From Candidatus Pyrohabitans sp. JdFR-17 (GTDB taxonomy: Archaea; Hydrothermarchaeota; Hydrothermarchaeia; Hydrothermarchaeales; BMS3B): 39,160 nt of DNA. Positions 31,668-38,981 of the stretch are shown piece after piece (position 1 is the stretch's first letter; each line of letters starts with the position of its first letter). The DNA lies in NCBI GenBank assembly GCA_002011115.2, contig MTME02000094.1, forward strand, positions 1 to 39,160. Reading direction: 5' to 3'. The notes beneath the pieces were generated by a model, which saw nothing but the letters and a program-made list of their open reading frames with translations, was not told the DNA's origin and did not search any database. Both the position numbers and the translations under genes were made by a program.

Positions 31668-31988
31668 ATGCAAACCAACGATACCTGGCTTGAGCTCAAG
31701 GCAAAGACCTTCAAGGTTTTCGCTGACCCTACAAGGCTGCGTATTTTAGAGGTGCTACGTGAAGGGGAATTCAATGTCACGGCTATAATGGAAAAGCTGG
31801 GGCTGAAACAGAGCACAGTATCCCAGCACCTACGAATGCTTAAGGAGTGTGGTGTCGTGGCTACGAGAAAGGAGGGCAGAGAGATATACTACAGCCTCAA
31901 GAGCGATAAGGTGATAACTATTCTTGACGAGGGCGACGAGCTCCTTGCACAGACAATAGAAGAGTTAACCTCCTGCGTCTGCCCCTAA
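31668..31988 (+). CDS. ArsR-family transcriptional regulator
   Basis: The 106-residue winged-helix protein has FKVFADPTRLRILEVL, the helix-turn-helix NVTAIMEKLGLKQSTVSQHL and the wing TRKEGREIYYSL. The classic alpha-3 metal motif (ELCVCDL) is absent. Cysteines are Cys61 (KECGV) and the C-terminal pair in TSCVCP (Cys103, Cys105), which could sense metal or sulfane sulfur. ATG 31668 is 27 bases after its TATA, so it is leaderless; upstream in-frame ATGs fall in the promoter. It faces the sulfur operon across the inverted repeat and ends overlapping nhaP by four bases. Confidence 0.9.
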   Translation: MQTNDTWLELKAKTFKVFADPTRLRILEVLREGEFNVTAIMEKLGLKQSTVSQHLRMLKECGVVATRKEGREIYYSLKSDKVITILDEGDELLAQTIEELTSCVCP

Positions 31989-33535
31989 CTGCGCTCCTGG
32001 TACAGTAGGTCAAGCTCCGCATCAATCTCCTCTATAACCTTTCTTCCAATCTCTTCGCTTACCAAACCGCGTACAATCGCTTCTCGAACTGCGCTCTTCT
32101 TTGCCTCAAGGCTTCTTCGCAAGGCTGCAAAGCGTTCCTCTTTTTGAATTCCTCCATCTTTTTCCACGAGCTGAGCGATCTCCCTCGAAAGCTTTTTCGC
32201 TTCATCTTCAAGTTCAGAAATAAGCTCCCGGGCGATTTTTTGCGAAATTTCACCCTTATCCACCATACTCTCAATCTCTCTTCGCGCTGCCTTGTTGGCA
32301 ATGGCAAAAGCAAGCTTTTCCTCATACTCAAGTCGCATCTCGTGCTTTTTCACCAGTGACGAGCGGCGCACCATAACTTCTATACTAAGCCCCTGGAACA
32401 CGAGGGAAAAGAGCACAACACCAAAAGTCATGCTCGCCAGAAGCTCCCGCATTGGAAAGTCCTTTTCGAGACCTAAGGCAAGGGCAACAGGTATGGTGCC
32501 GTGCAGCCCACCCCAGAAGATAACGTGCTGCCATAGCAGAGGAATTTTAGACCTGAGCTTAAGGTTTAACAGGTTGAGCAGAGGGTACACAGCAAGTGCT
32601 CTAGCAGCGAGCACGACAGCAATGGCTATAGCCACCTCTCTCGCGTAGCTAAGGAGCTTCTCTGGATGAATGTCGATGCCTATTATCAGGAAGATTAGCG
32701 AATTTACAATAAAAACTGCGAAGTCCCAGAAGGTAATGAGCGCCACCCTCGTGGAGGGCGACATGGAAAACAGCTTGCCATAGTTACCGATTATTAAGCC
32801 AGAGGCGACGACTGCTATTACGCCCGAGGTATGGAGGTGCTCCGCCAGTATGAAGCTGGAGAAAGCTAGAATAAGGGTTATTGTCACCTCAATCAGGTGG
32901 TCGTCGATGTAGGCGAGCACTTTGTAGGCTGCATACCCCAGGAGGAGCCCTACTGCCGCGCCGCCGGCGCACACGAATAGGAACTTCGCTACACCTTGGG
33001 CTACGTTAAGTTCTCCACTGCGAAACATTTCGAGGATAATGGCGAATATCACAACACCTGTGCCGTCGTTGAATATGCTCTCCCCCTCAACTATTGTAGC
33101 CAGCCTCTTGGGCACCCCTAGGGATTTAAATGTGGCCAGCACAGACACCGGGTCGGTGGGAGTTATCATCGCTCCAAATAGAAGGGCGAGGGGAAAAGGA
33201 ATGCTGAGCAAAAGGTGGAGAAAATAGCCCACGAGAGTTACGGATATAACCACTCCAGCGACTGCGAGCAGAGCGATAGGTTTGATGTTCCTGCGCAGGT
33301 GCGAGAGGTCCATGTTTACAGCGCCTTCAAACAGCAGAGGTGGGAGCACCAGGTAAAAGATAATCTCCTCACTTAGCGGAATCTCCGGGAGTATTCTAAG
33401 GCTGCCAACCAGCAAACCTACAAGCACGAGGGCGATGGTATATGGAAGACGAATATACTTCACAGCCACGGCGACAACGCTGGCGATAAGGAGCAGAGAA
33501 ATTAGCTCCGAGAGTTCAAAGGCGACCTCCTGCAT
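31985..33535 (-). CDS. Na+/H+ antiporter, CPA1 (NhaP) family
   Basis: The 516-residue protein has about twelve hydrophobic segments. LVLPPLLFEGAVNMDL, MITPTDPVSVLATF (TDP at 127-129) and EGESIFNDGTGVVIF (Asn156, Asp157 ion-binding pair) identify CPA1 exchangers that expel Na+ for protons. Residues from about 400 form a charged cytosolic tail rich in Glu/Lys with predicted helices, as in regulated NhaP proteins. Its stop overlaps the arsR stop. A TATA-like TTAAATATTTTT region (33560-33571) lies upstream. Confidence 0.9.
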   Translation of the reverse strand: MQEVAFELSELISLLLIASVVAVAVKYIRLPYTIALVLVGLLVGSLRILPEIPLSEEIIFYLVLPPLLFEGAVNMDLSHLRRNIKPIALLAVAGVVISVTLVGYFLHLLLSIPFPLALLFGAMITPTDPVSVLATFKSLGVPKRLATIVEGESIFNDGTGVVIFAIILEMFRSGELNVAQGVAKFLFVCAGGAAVGLLLGYAAYKVLAYIDDHLIEVTITLILAFSSFILAEHLHTSGVIAVVASGLIIGNYGKLFSMSPSTRVALITFWDFAVFIVNSLIFLIIGIDIHPEKLLSYAREVAIAIAVVLAARALAVYPLLNLLNLKLRSKIPLLWQHVIFWGGLHGTIPVALALGLEKDFPMRELLASMTFGVVLFSLVFQGLSIEVMVRRSSLVKKHEMRLEYEEKLAFAIANKAARREIESMVDKGEISQKIARELISELEDEAKKLSREIAQLVEKDGGIQKEERFAALRRSLEAKKSAVREAIVRGLVSEEIGRKVIEEIDAELDLLYQERS

Positions 33536-33682
33536 GGTTATGCATCTCTGGCTTGGCTTAAATATTTTTCATCCTACCAATATGAAAAGATCGCTTTAAA
33601 GAATATTAACGATGACGAAAAGATAATATATATGCACACATAATAATACCATTTTTATAGTTAGTATTACTGAGGTTGAATA

Positions 33683-34444
33683 ATGAACAACGACATGCTG
33701 CTCCCCTTTATCGCCCTTTCGGTTGGAATCAAACACGGCGTGGACTGGGATCACGTTGCTGCGATTATGGATATAACCGCAACGCAGCAGAGCCGGCGAA
33801 AGGGGGTTCTTCTCAGCTTTCTCTACGCCATTGGGCATGCAAGCGTTGTGGCTGCTCTCACTCTGGGAGCGCTTATTATCGGACTCTCTCTGCCTGAGGG
33901 CATAGATGGCATCATGGAGAAGGTTGTTGGCATAACTCTCTTCCTTCTTGGGCTTTACGTTCTGTATTCCCTCCATACGTATAGGGAGGGAGAATTCAGG
34001 ATTATGCCGCGGTGGGCTATTGTTGCCAACGCGATACTCAGGGCTTATGACTGGAGCATTGCGAAGCTTAACAATGCACCCATGAAGCAGCGCAGCGTGT
34101 GGAAAGGTGGATACGGAGGTACCTCTGCATATGTTATAGGCATGATCCATGGCATAGGGGCGGAGACGCCCACGCAGGTAATGCTTTTCGCTCTAACCCT
34201 TGGCACTGGTGCAGCCGCAGGTAAAGAGACCGCCATCCTTTTAATACTCTCCTTTGTTTCCGGGCTGATAATCACCAATACGGTGATGGGCATTCTTGGA
34301 GCTTACGGAATAGCCACCTCTGCGAACAGAGATAAGCTTTACAGGGGTGTAGCACTGGTAATAGGTATCTTCAGCCTCACCCTTGGAGCAGTCTTCCTCT
34401 TTGGTGGTGCCGACTTTCTGCCAGACCTTCAGGCACTGATTTAA
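33683..34444 (+). CDS. Nickel/cobalt transporter (NiCoT-like permease)
   Basis: The 253-residue membrane protein has the HX4DH signature in GIKHGVDWDHVAAIMDITAT, which binds Ni/Co in helix II of NiCoT permeases, and a second conserved loop IGMIHGIGAETPTQVMLF. Around seven hydrophobic segments follow, shorter than bacterial NixA (about 330). Nickel versus cobalt cannot be read from sequence, but nickel would serve the cdhC A-cluster and cobalt the B12 enzymes. Binding site GAGGTTGA precedes the ATG. It is monocistronic. Confidence 0.82.
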   Translation: MNNDMLLPFIALSVGIKHGVDWDHVAAIMDITATQQSRRKGVLLSFLYAIGHASVVAALTLGALIIGLSLPEGIDGIMEKVVGITLFLLGLYVLYSLHTYREGEFRIMPRWAIVANAILRAYDWSIAKLNNAPMKQRSVWKGGYGGTSAYVIGMIHGIGAETPTQVMLFALTLGTGAAAGKETAILLILSFVSGLIITNTVMGILGAYGIATSANRDKLYRGVALVIGIFSLTLGAVFLFGGADFLPDLQALI

Positions 34445-34498
34445 GGAGAAGGGGCAAGTTTATATTTTGCGCTGTTAAATACGCAGCAAGGTGTGGCC

Positions 34499-35752
34499 AT
34501 GGTAGTGGTAAAGCCGTTTAGAGGTGTGCGTTATAATACAGAGAAGGTGGACATCTCCCGCGTTGTTACCCCGCCGTACGACGTTATAAGCGACGAGGAG
34601 CGAGAGCGCTATTATGCCATGGATGATTACAACATCATCCGCCTTGATTACAATAAGGGCGAAGGCGAGGAGAAGTACCTCGAGGCAGCGAGGTTCTACA
34701 TGCGATGGAAGGATGAGCAGGTGCTCATTCAGGACGATGCCCCAGCCCTGTACTACTGCCGCCAGGACTATGAGGTGAGGGGGGAGAAAAAGGCTCTTCG
34801 CGGCGTTATCGCTCTGGTAAAGCTGAGCGAGTACGGCGCTGGCGAAGTTCTCCCGCATGAGGAGACGCTGAGCTCGCCCAAGAAGGATCGACTAGCCCTG
34901 CTCCGCCACACAAAGGCGAGCTTCAGCCAGATTTACGGTCTCTATGAGGATCGCGAGGCGAAGGTGACAGAGACAGTTGAAGAAGCGCTCGAGGAGCCCC
35001 TTGTGGACTTTTTTGATTCCACTGGCAAGAGGCACCGACTGTGGCGAATAAGCGATGAGAAGGTGATAGAAGCAGTTGCTCGCGCCTTTGCTGAAAAGAG
35101 GATTTTCATAGCCGACGGGCACCACCGCTACGAAACCGCTCTCGCTTACCGCGATGAGATGCGCCGGCTTACCGGCAAGACCTCAGGCAATGAGCCCTTT
35201 GATTACGTAGCCATGTTCCTCGCCAATATGTACGACGATGGTGTTACCATATTACCAGCGCACCGCTCGATTAAGCACGAGTTTTCCACAGGAGAGTTTC
35301 TGGATAAGGCGAGTAAGTATTTCGACATCCAGAGCTTTGGTAAAGATAAAGAGGCGTTCTTCCGCTTTTTATATGGTGATGGCAGGAACTTTGGATTTTA
35401 CCGTAGCGATTTTTACGGTCTTGTTCTGAAGGATTATAAGGTTATAGACAGGCTGCTCCCTCAAAAATCTCGGGTGCTCAGAAGGCTGAGCGTGAGCGTG
35501 CTTCACTCTCTTATTTTTGAAAAAATCCTGGGATTTACCTGCAGAGAGGATAATATAGCCTACATAATCGACGAGGAGGAGGCAATTGCAGGTGTGGCTC
35601 AGGGAGAGTTTACAGCTGCCTTCTTTTTAAATCCTACCCGTGTTGAGGAAATCCGCGACGTGGCTTTGGCAGGAGAAAAGATGCCAGGCAAAGCGACGTA
35701 CTTCTACCCGAAGCTCCTCACAGGGCTGGTTATTTACGACATGAGGGGTTAG
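34499..35752 (+). CDS. DUF1015 family protein
   Basis: The 417-residue protein has DUF1015 marks: VKPFRGVRYNTEKV, SRVVTPPYDVISDEERERYY, IIRLDYNKGEGEEKYLEAA, VLPHEETLSSPKKDRLALL, and IFIADGHHRYETALAYRDEM. The last is a His-rich motif suggesting a metal or nucleotide site. The family is widespread and its enzymatic role is not firmly known. ATG 34499 is preferred because GTG 34493 overlaps AAGGTG. DUF89 follows two bases after the stop. Confidence 0.88.
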   Translation: MVVVKPFRGVRYNTEKVDISRVVTPPYDVISDEERERYYAMDDYNIIRLDYNKGEGEEKYLEAARFYMRWKDEQVLIQDDAPALYYCRQDYEVRGEKKALRGVIALVKLSEYGAGEVLPHEETLSSPKKDRLALLRHTKASFSQIYGLYEDREAKVTETVEEALEEPLVDFFDSTGKRHRLWRISDEKVIEAVARAFAEKRIFIADGHHRYETALAYRDEMRRLTGKTSGNEPFDYVAMFLANMYDDGVTILPAHRSIKHEFSTGEFLDKASKYFDIQSFGKDKEAFFRFLYGDGRNFGFYRSDFYGLVLKDYKVIDRLLPQKSRVLRRLSVSVLHSLIFEKILGFTCREDNIAYIIDEEEAIAGVAQGEFTAAFFLNPTRVEEIRDVALAGEKMPGKATYFYPKLLTGLVIYDMRG

Positions 35753-35753
35753 G

Positions 35754-36614
35754 ATGCACGTGGGTGAGGCGTGCCACTCTTGCTTGATAGAGCAGAGCAG
35801 GCGTGTTTTGAGTCAGTGCAGGCTAAGCGGTGAAAAAGAGAAAGAAATTATGCAAGCGGTGGAGGAGTTTCTGGCTGAGAACTACACCACCAAGGCGATA
35901 CCTGCGCTTCTGGGTACTGAGCTTCACCGCATGCTTAAAGAGCTAACTGGATGCGGAGACCCCTTCCGCGGGGCGAAGCACCAAGCTAACACCCTCGCGT
36001 TAACGATGATTTCCAAGGCAAGGGAGATTATAGACAGCGCACAGGACAGGCTTGAAGCAGCAGTTAAGATTGCACTGGCTGGGAATTTATTGGACTACGG
36101 AGTTTACGGCGCAGATACTGGGGAGGAAAGGCTGGGGAAGGCACTGGAGGAGGAGCCAGCAGTTAACCACATCCCCAAGCTAAGACGGCTTATTGGAAGG
36201 AGCAGACAGGTACTCTACCTTCTGGACAACGCGGGTGAGGTCGCCTTTGATAAGCTTCTCATAGAGGAGCTTAAAAGGCTCAATCTTGAGGTTACGGCGG
36301 CGGTGAAGTCTATACCTATAATCAACGATGCCACCCTTGAGGATGCGCAGCAGGTTGGACTTACGCACACATGCAGGGTTATAACCTCTGGCAGTGATGT
36401 GGTGGGTGTGAATTTTAAAGAAGCTTCTGAAGAATTCCTGCGAGAGTTTGAGAGGGCTGATTTTATAATCGCAAAGGGGCAGGGTCACTTTGAAACCCTT
36501 GATGGCTATGCAGCTAAACCAATTACGTTCCTTCTCAAAGCCAAGTGCACCACCGTTGCAGATGAGCTTCGCGTGCCCCTCGGGAGCAGTGTGGTGCTGG
36601 TGAGGAATTTTTGA
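35754..36614 (+). CDS. DUF89 family metal-dependent phosphatase
   Basis: The 286-residue protein matches archaeal DUF89 proteins. It begins HVGEACHSCLIEQSRRVL with a conserved CxxC, and LYLLDNAGEVAFDKLLIEEL and IIAKGQGHFETLDG give the Asp/Asn residues of the active site. DUF89 members hydrolyse damaged or over-reactive phosphometabolites (damage-control role) using a divalent metal. The substrate is unknown. The gene is nearly fused to DUF1015 in the same transcript, so the two may act together (inference). Confidence 0.85.
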   Translation: MHVGEACHSCLIEQSRRVLSQCRLSGEKEKEIMQAVEEFLAENYTTKAIPALLGTELHRMLKELTGCGDPFRGAKHQANTLALTMISKAREIIDSAQDRLEAAVKIALAGNLLDYGVYGADTGEERLGKALEEEPAVNHIPKLRRLIGRSRQVLYLLDNAGEVAFDKLLIEELKRLNLEVTAAVKSIPIINDATLEDAQQVGLTHTCRVITSGSDVVGVNFKEASEEFLREFERADFIIAKGQGHFETLDGYAAKPITFLLKAKCTTVADELRVPLGSSVVLVRNF

Positions 36615-36674
36615 GATGCTGTATATATCCAATGTGAAATTTTGTACCTGTATGATATGTGATTTGCACGAAAC

Positions 36675-36688
36675 TTATTTATATATAG
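36675..36688 (+). promoter_or_regulatory. TATA box of triheme cytochrome gene
   Basis: TTATTTATATATAG is a strong TATA about 45-55 bases before ATG 36730. The leader ends in AATGGAGGAGAAAAC, one of the better ribosome binding sites in the window, which suggests high expression (inference). Confidence 0.55.
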
Positions 36689-36729
36689 AGTTCTCATGAA
36701 ATGGAACGAAATTCAATGGAGGAGAAAAC

Positions 36730-37098
36730 ATGAGAAGGTTTGTGATTGCTGCCGGTGTCCTGTTGCTGGTGCTTGCCTTTGCTGGCTGCACCGGTGGTGG
36801 AGGCGAGACCAAGACTACTGCGCCAGCTACAGAGGTGCCTGCCACTACACAGCCCCCTGCGACAGAGGCACCTAAAGAGACTGCAGAAGCTGCTGCTCCA
36901 GGTTATGAGGAGACAGCGCTTCACGGCGAGGGTAAGTGCGACATGTGTCACGACGCTCCTACCCTAGCAGATATGCGCAGTGGCTTGCACAGGGTGGCGT
37001 TTGAGAAGTTCGATGGGCACAAGAACTTCTGCAGTGAGTGCCACGATATCCAGACGACCTGTACGAAGTGCCACGAGCTTCCTGCTATAATGCAGTAA
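36730..37098 (+). CDS. Triheme c-type cytochrome lipoprotein
   Basis: The 122-residue protein has a signal peptide with lipobox LAFAGC (Cys20), then a Thr/Ala/Pro/Glu linker (about 27-57) that could be glycosylated. Three CxxCH haem sites follow: CDMCH (70-74), CSECH (101-105) and CTKCH (111-115). His65, His87 and His97 could supply the sixth ligands, giving bis-His hemes. It is anchored outside the membrane and likely exchanges electrons with the cytochrome b encoded next. Haem attachment could rely on the CcmF-like proteins at 25827 and 26836. Confidence 0.93.
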   Translation: MRRFVIAAGVLLLVLAFAGCTGGGGETKTTAPATEVPATTQPPATEAPKETAEAAAPGYEETALHGEGKCDMCHDAPTLADMRSGLHRVAFEKFDGHKNFCSECHDIQTTCTKCHELPAIMQ

Positions 37099-37132
37099 AA
37101 TTTAAAACCTCTACCACCTTTTTTTATTATTT

Positions 37133-37324
37133 ATGAAAAATACGCTGTCGCTGCTGACTTTTGTTTTCTCACTCCCTTTAGTATTCGCAATGGAAAATGA
37201 AGCGGGGGTTAAGGTTTACACCTGGGAGGATTATTTCACCTTCTTTCTGGGTATTGCACTGGTTGGGATTGGCATTGCCATAATCAGAGAGTACCTTCAG
37301 GGTGAAGGTGGCTCCCAGAGGTAG
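37133..37324 (+). CDS. Small secreted/membrane protein next to cytochromes
   Basis: The 63-residue product has a likely signal peptide (MKNTLSLLTFVFSLPLVFA) and a transmembrane segment at about 37-52 (FFLGIALVGIGIAIIR). The short loop between contains VKVYTWEDY. It is placed between the triheme lipoprotein and cytochrome b and overlaps the latter's 3' end by 28 bases on the opposite strand. It could be a small subunit of that complex, as in other cytochrome bc-type complexes (inference). No family is recognised. Confidence 0.55.
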   Translation: MKNTLSLLTFVFSLPLVFAMENEAGVKVYTWEDYFTFFLGIALVGIGIAIIREYLQGEGGSQR

Positions 37325-38316
37325 CCGATGATGGAGAGTAGTATGAAAAATGTCAAGCTAGCTATGCCTACAATTGTTCGTTTCCTTTTAGTCTGAGGGT
37401 TTTCTTCACCCGAGTCTATGTATGGCACCAGGAATAGGAGGGCAAGTATGCTCAGAAGGAGTAGAATGTTCACAAAGTTGAGGTGGGGCGAGATATAGCC
37501 AACTCCGCGCTCTATCACGTAGAGCCATAAAAATAGCCACGGTGGCTTTAGGCTCACAGTAAGCTCTGCTGATGGCTTAGCAGCGAGTTCAAAGGGGCTG
37601 AGAACACTCACAAGCAGCAGAAAGCCCAGGGTAATACTGCCCACTCCAACCTCAAGCCAGTAGAAACGTGCTTTTTTTATGTAATAGTAATGAAGCCCGA
37701 GGAATAGAAGGTAGAGGAGGGGGAGAAGTACCGCATGGGCGATATAAAACCTAGCCAGGCTGCGCGATGTTATCTCAGTACCGCCGAGAATCAGGCTGCG
37801 AATGGTATCGCCGATGAATGGAGTATAAGCGACTATTGAGGTGGTTATCTGGATACTGTAGTAACCTATCTCATCCCAGCGTAGAAGGTAGCCGGAGAAG
37901 AGGAATAGCACGGTTATCAGAAGGAGCACCACGCCACTTATCCAGGCATTACCGAGTTTTAGCTCTGTTACCTCTGCATGGTTGCGCTGAAGTCTGGAGA
38001 TTAGATAGCTCCCATCTGCCCAGGTGTAAAGCTTCCCCTTGTATGTACCCATGAAGAAAACCCTTATGAGATGGAGTAGTGTAGAAGCGATAAGCACATC
38101 GGTGGCATAGTGATGTATACTCAGCATTAGCTGACCAAAGGCGACATAATCGCCTATGTATTTTATACTCTCATAGGCAACGCTGGGGTGAGGTTCATAC
38201 CAGAAGCCCAGTGCTATTCCAGATATTATAAGCACTATAAAGCTCGCAAGTGACGCAGCGCTGGGCCAGTATATGGGATTCAGAATCAATCGCTTTCCCC
38301 AGCTTAACACCTGCAC
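37297..38316 (-). CDS. Cytochrome b of the bc/b6f family
   Basis: The 339-residue protein has the four haem-ligating histidines in bc-type order: His68 and His82 in helix B (H-x13-H) and His194 and His209 in helix D (H-x14-H, the b6-like spacing). LFSGYLLRWDEIGYYSIQI corresponds to the conserved TGYLLPWDQ segment, and LKPPWLFLWLYVIERG resembles the subunit IV PEW region, so both halves are in one chain. It would move electrons between a membrane quinol-like carrier and a c-type cytochrome. GTG 38316 follows GGTGAT. There is no Rieske gene here. Confidence 0.9.
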   Translation of the reverse strand: MQVLSWGKRLILNPIYWPSAASLASFIVLIISGIALGFWYEPHPSVAYESIKYIGDYVAFGQLMLSIHHYATDVLIASTLLHLIRVFFMGTYKGKLYTWADGSYLISRLQRNHAEVTELKLGNAWISGVVLLLITVLFLFSGYLLRWDEIGYYSIQITTSIVAYTPFIGDTIRSLILGGTEITSRSLARFYIAHAVLLPLLYLLFLGLHYYYIKKARFYWLEVGVGSITLGFLLLVSVLSPFELAAKPSAELTVSLKPPWLFLWLYVIERGVGYISPHLNFVNILLLLSILALLFLVPYIDSGEENPQTKRKRTIVGIASLTFFILLSIIGYLWEPPSP

Positions 38317-38394
38317 ACAATCACCGCTACTTATTGAGGCGAGGGGATATAAAAAATTGGTGCATACTGCAATGGATTAATGCAAAGATTATTA

Positions 38395-38412
38395 TACGCC
38401 GGGGAAGGGATT
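38395..38412. repeat. Duplicated 3' end of tRNA-Ser
   Basis: TACGCCGGGGAAGGGATT is identical to 38492-38509, which covers the tRNA-Ser acceptor 3' strand, part of the T arm and two downstream bases. Similarity continues for GAACC after a one-base difference. The copies are direct repeats 97 bases apart, on the 3' side of the tRNA, as expected when an element inserts into a tRNA 3' end. Confidence 0.8.
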
Positions 38413-38418
38413 CAGAAC

Positions 38419-38467
38419 CAAACTTCAGAAAGTTTGATCATCAGATTGCGGTATCTTACGATACCGC
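38419..38467 (-). ncRNA. tRNA-linked hairpin-linker-hairpin element, copy B
   Basis: Read on the minus strand: stem 1 GCGGTATC-GTAA-GATACCGC (38467-38448, closed by a GNRA-type tetraloop), linker AATCTGATGATC (38447-38436), and stem 2 AAACTT-TCTG-AAGTTT (38435-38420, extendable by one C-G pair to 38419). The linker and the TCTG loop are identical to copy A at 17338, and stem 2 differs by two compensated pairs. It lies 26 bases downstream of tRNA-Ser in the same sense, between the tRNA and the duplicated tRNA end. Confidence 0.6.
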
Positions 38468-38493
38468 TATTATCAGCTGGTTATCAAGGTTTA

Positions 38494-38577
38494 CGCCGGG
38501 GAAGGGATTTGAACCCCTGAGCTCTTGCGAGCACCAGATCTCGAGTCTGGCGCCTTTCCGGGCTAGGCTACCCCGGC
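38494..38577 (-). tRNA. tRNA-Ser (anticodon CGA)
   Basis: This class II tRNA has acceptor GCCGGGG/CCCCGGC, anticodon stem CCAGA/TCTGG with loop CTCGAGA (CGA), a long variable arm (TGCTCGCAAGAGCT), a T arm with TTCAAAT and discriminator G, the serine identity base. CCA is not encoded and no intron is seen. The 3' end is duplicated downstream. Confidence 0.95.
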
Positions 38578-38648
38578 AGAGTTTCTAAAACACCAATCTT
38601 TACCGAGGCAATAGTTTTTTGTTACCTCTTCCCTGTATATTCATTTTT

Positions 38649-38778
38649 TTGTAAACATTATTGTAAAACATTTCATCGTTCTTAGCTTAAAAATATATTG
38701 TAAAAAATATATTATATAACATATAATTAGGTAGAACACTTTTACAAAAATTGTTTCACTTTACAAACATTATTGTAA
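38649..38778. promoter_or_regulatory. Cluster of TTGTAA/TTACAA motifs
   Basis: Six exact hexamers occur in 130 bases: TTGTAA at 38649, 38661, 38698 and 38773, and TTACAA at 38742 and 38761. The last two of the series form a perfect inverted repeat TTACAA-ACATTA-TTGTAA (38761-38778), and 38651-38664 and 38765-38778 share GTAAACATTATTGTAA/ACAAACATTATTGTAA. The DNA is AT-rich, but repeated spacing around AACATTATTGTAA argues for a regulator site or replication-related iterons. Confidence 0.45.
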
Positions 38779-38981
38779 TGAAAGCTGGTGTAAGGCGTAT
38801 GACGTTGGAGATAGGCTGCGGAAGAGCGCTTACATTTTGGTTTGTCTCTCTCCTCACCGCTGTTCTTCTCAACCCACCTCCATACTTCATGGGTATATCT
38901 CTGTGGATTCTACTTGCTCATTGTTGGCATCTCAGATCTGGCTTCGTTATACTGTCTTTTTATGCTTTTAAAGGCAAATAG
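38778..38981 (+). CDS. Possible small membrane protein
   Basis: The open frame from ATG 38778 gives 67 residues, with hydrophobic stretches at about 19-29 (ALTFWFVSLLTAVLL) and 35-48 (FMGISLWILLAHCW), then LRSGFVILSFYAF. There is no clear ribosome binding site, and the ATG overlaps a TTGTAA motif; ATG 38799 is an alternative. I recognise no family. It may not be a gene. Confidence 0.3.
   Translation: MKAGVRRMTLEIGCGRALTFWFVSLLTAVLLNPPPYFMGISLWILLAHCWHLRSGFVILSFYAFKGK

Noticed and set aside
33596-34150. A 184-codon open frame on the minus strand opposite the Ni/Co transporter
   Set aside because: It is antisense to a protein with a clear metal-binding signature; its composition is that of a shadow frame.
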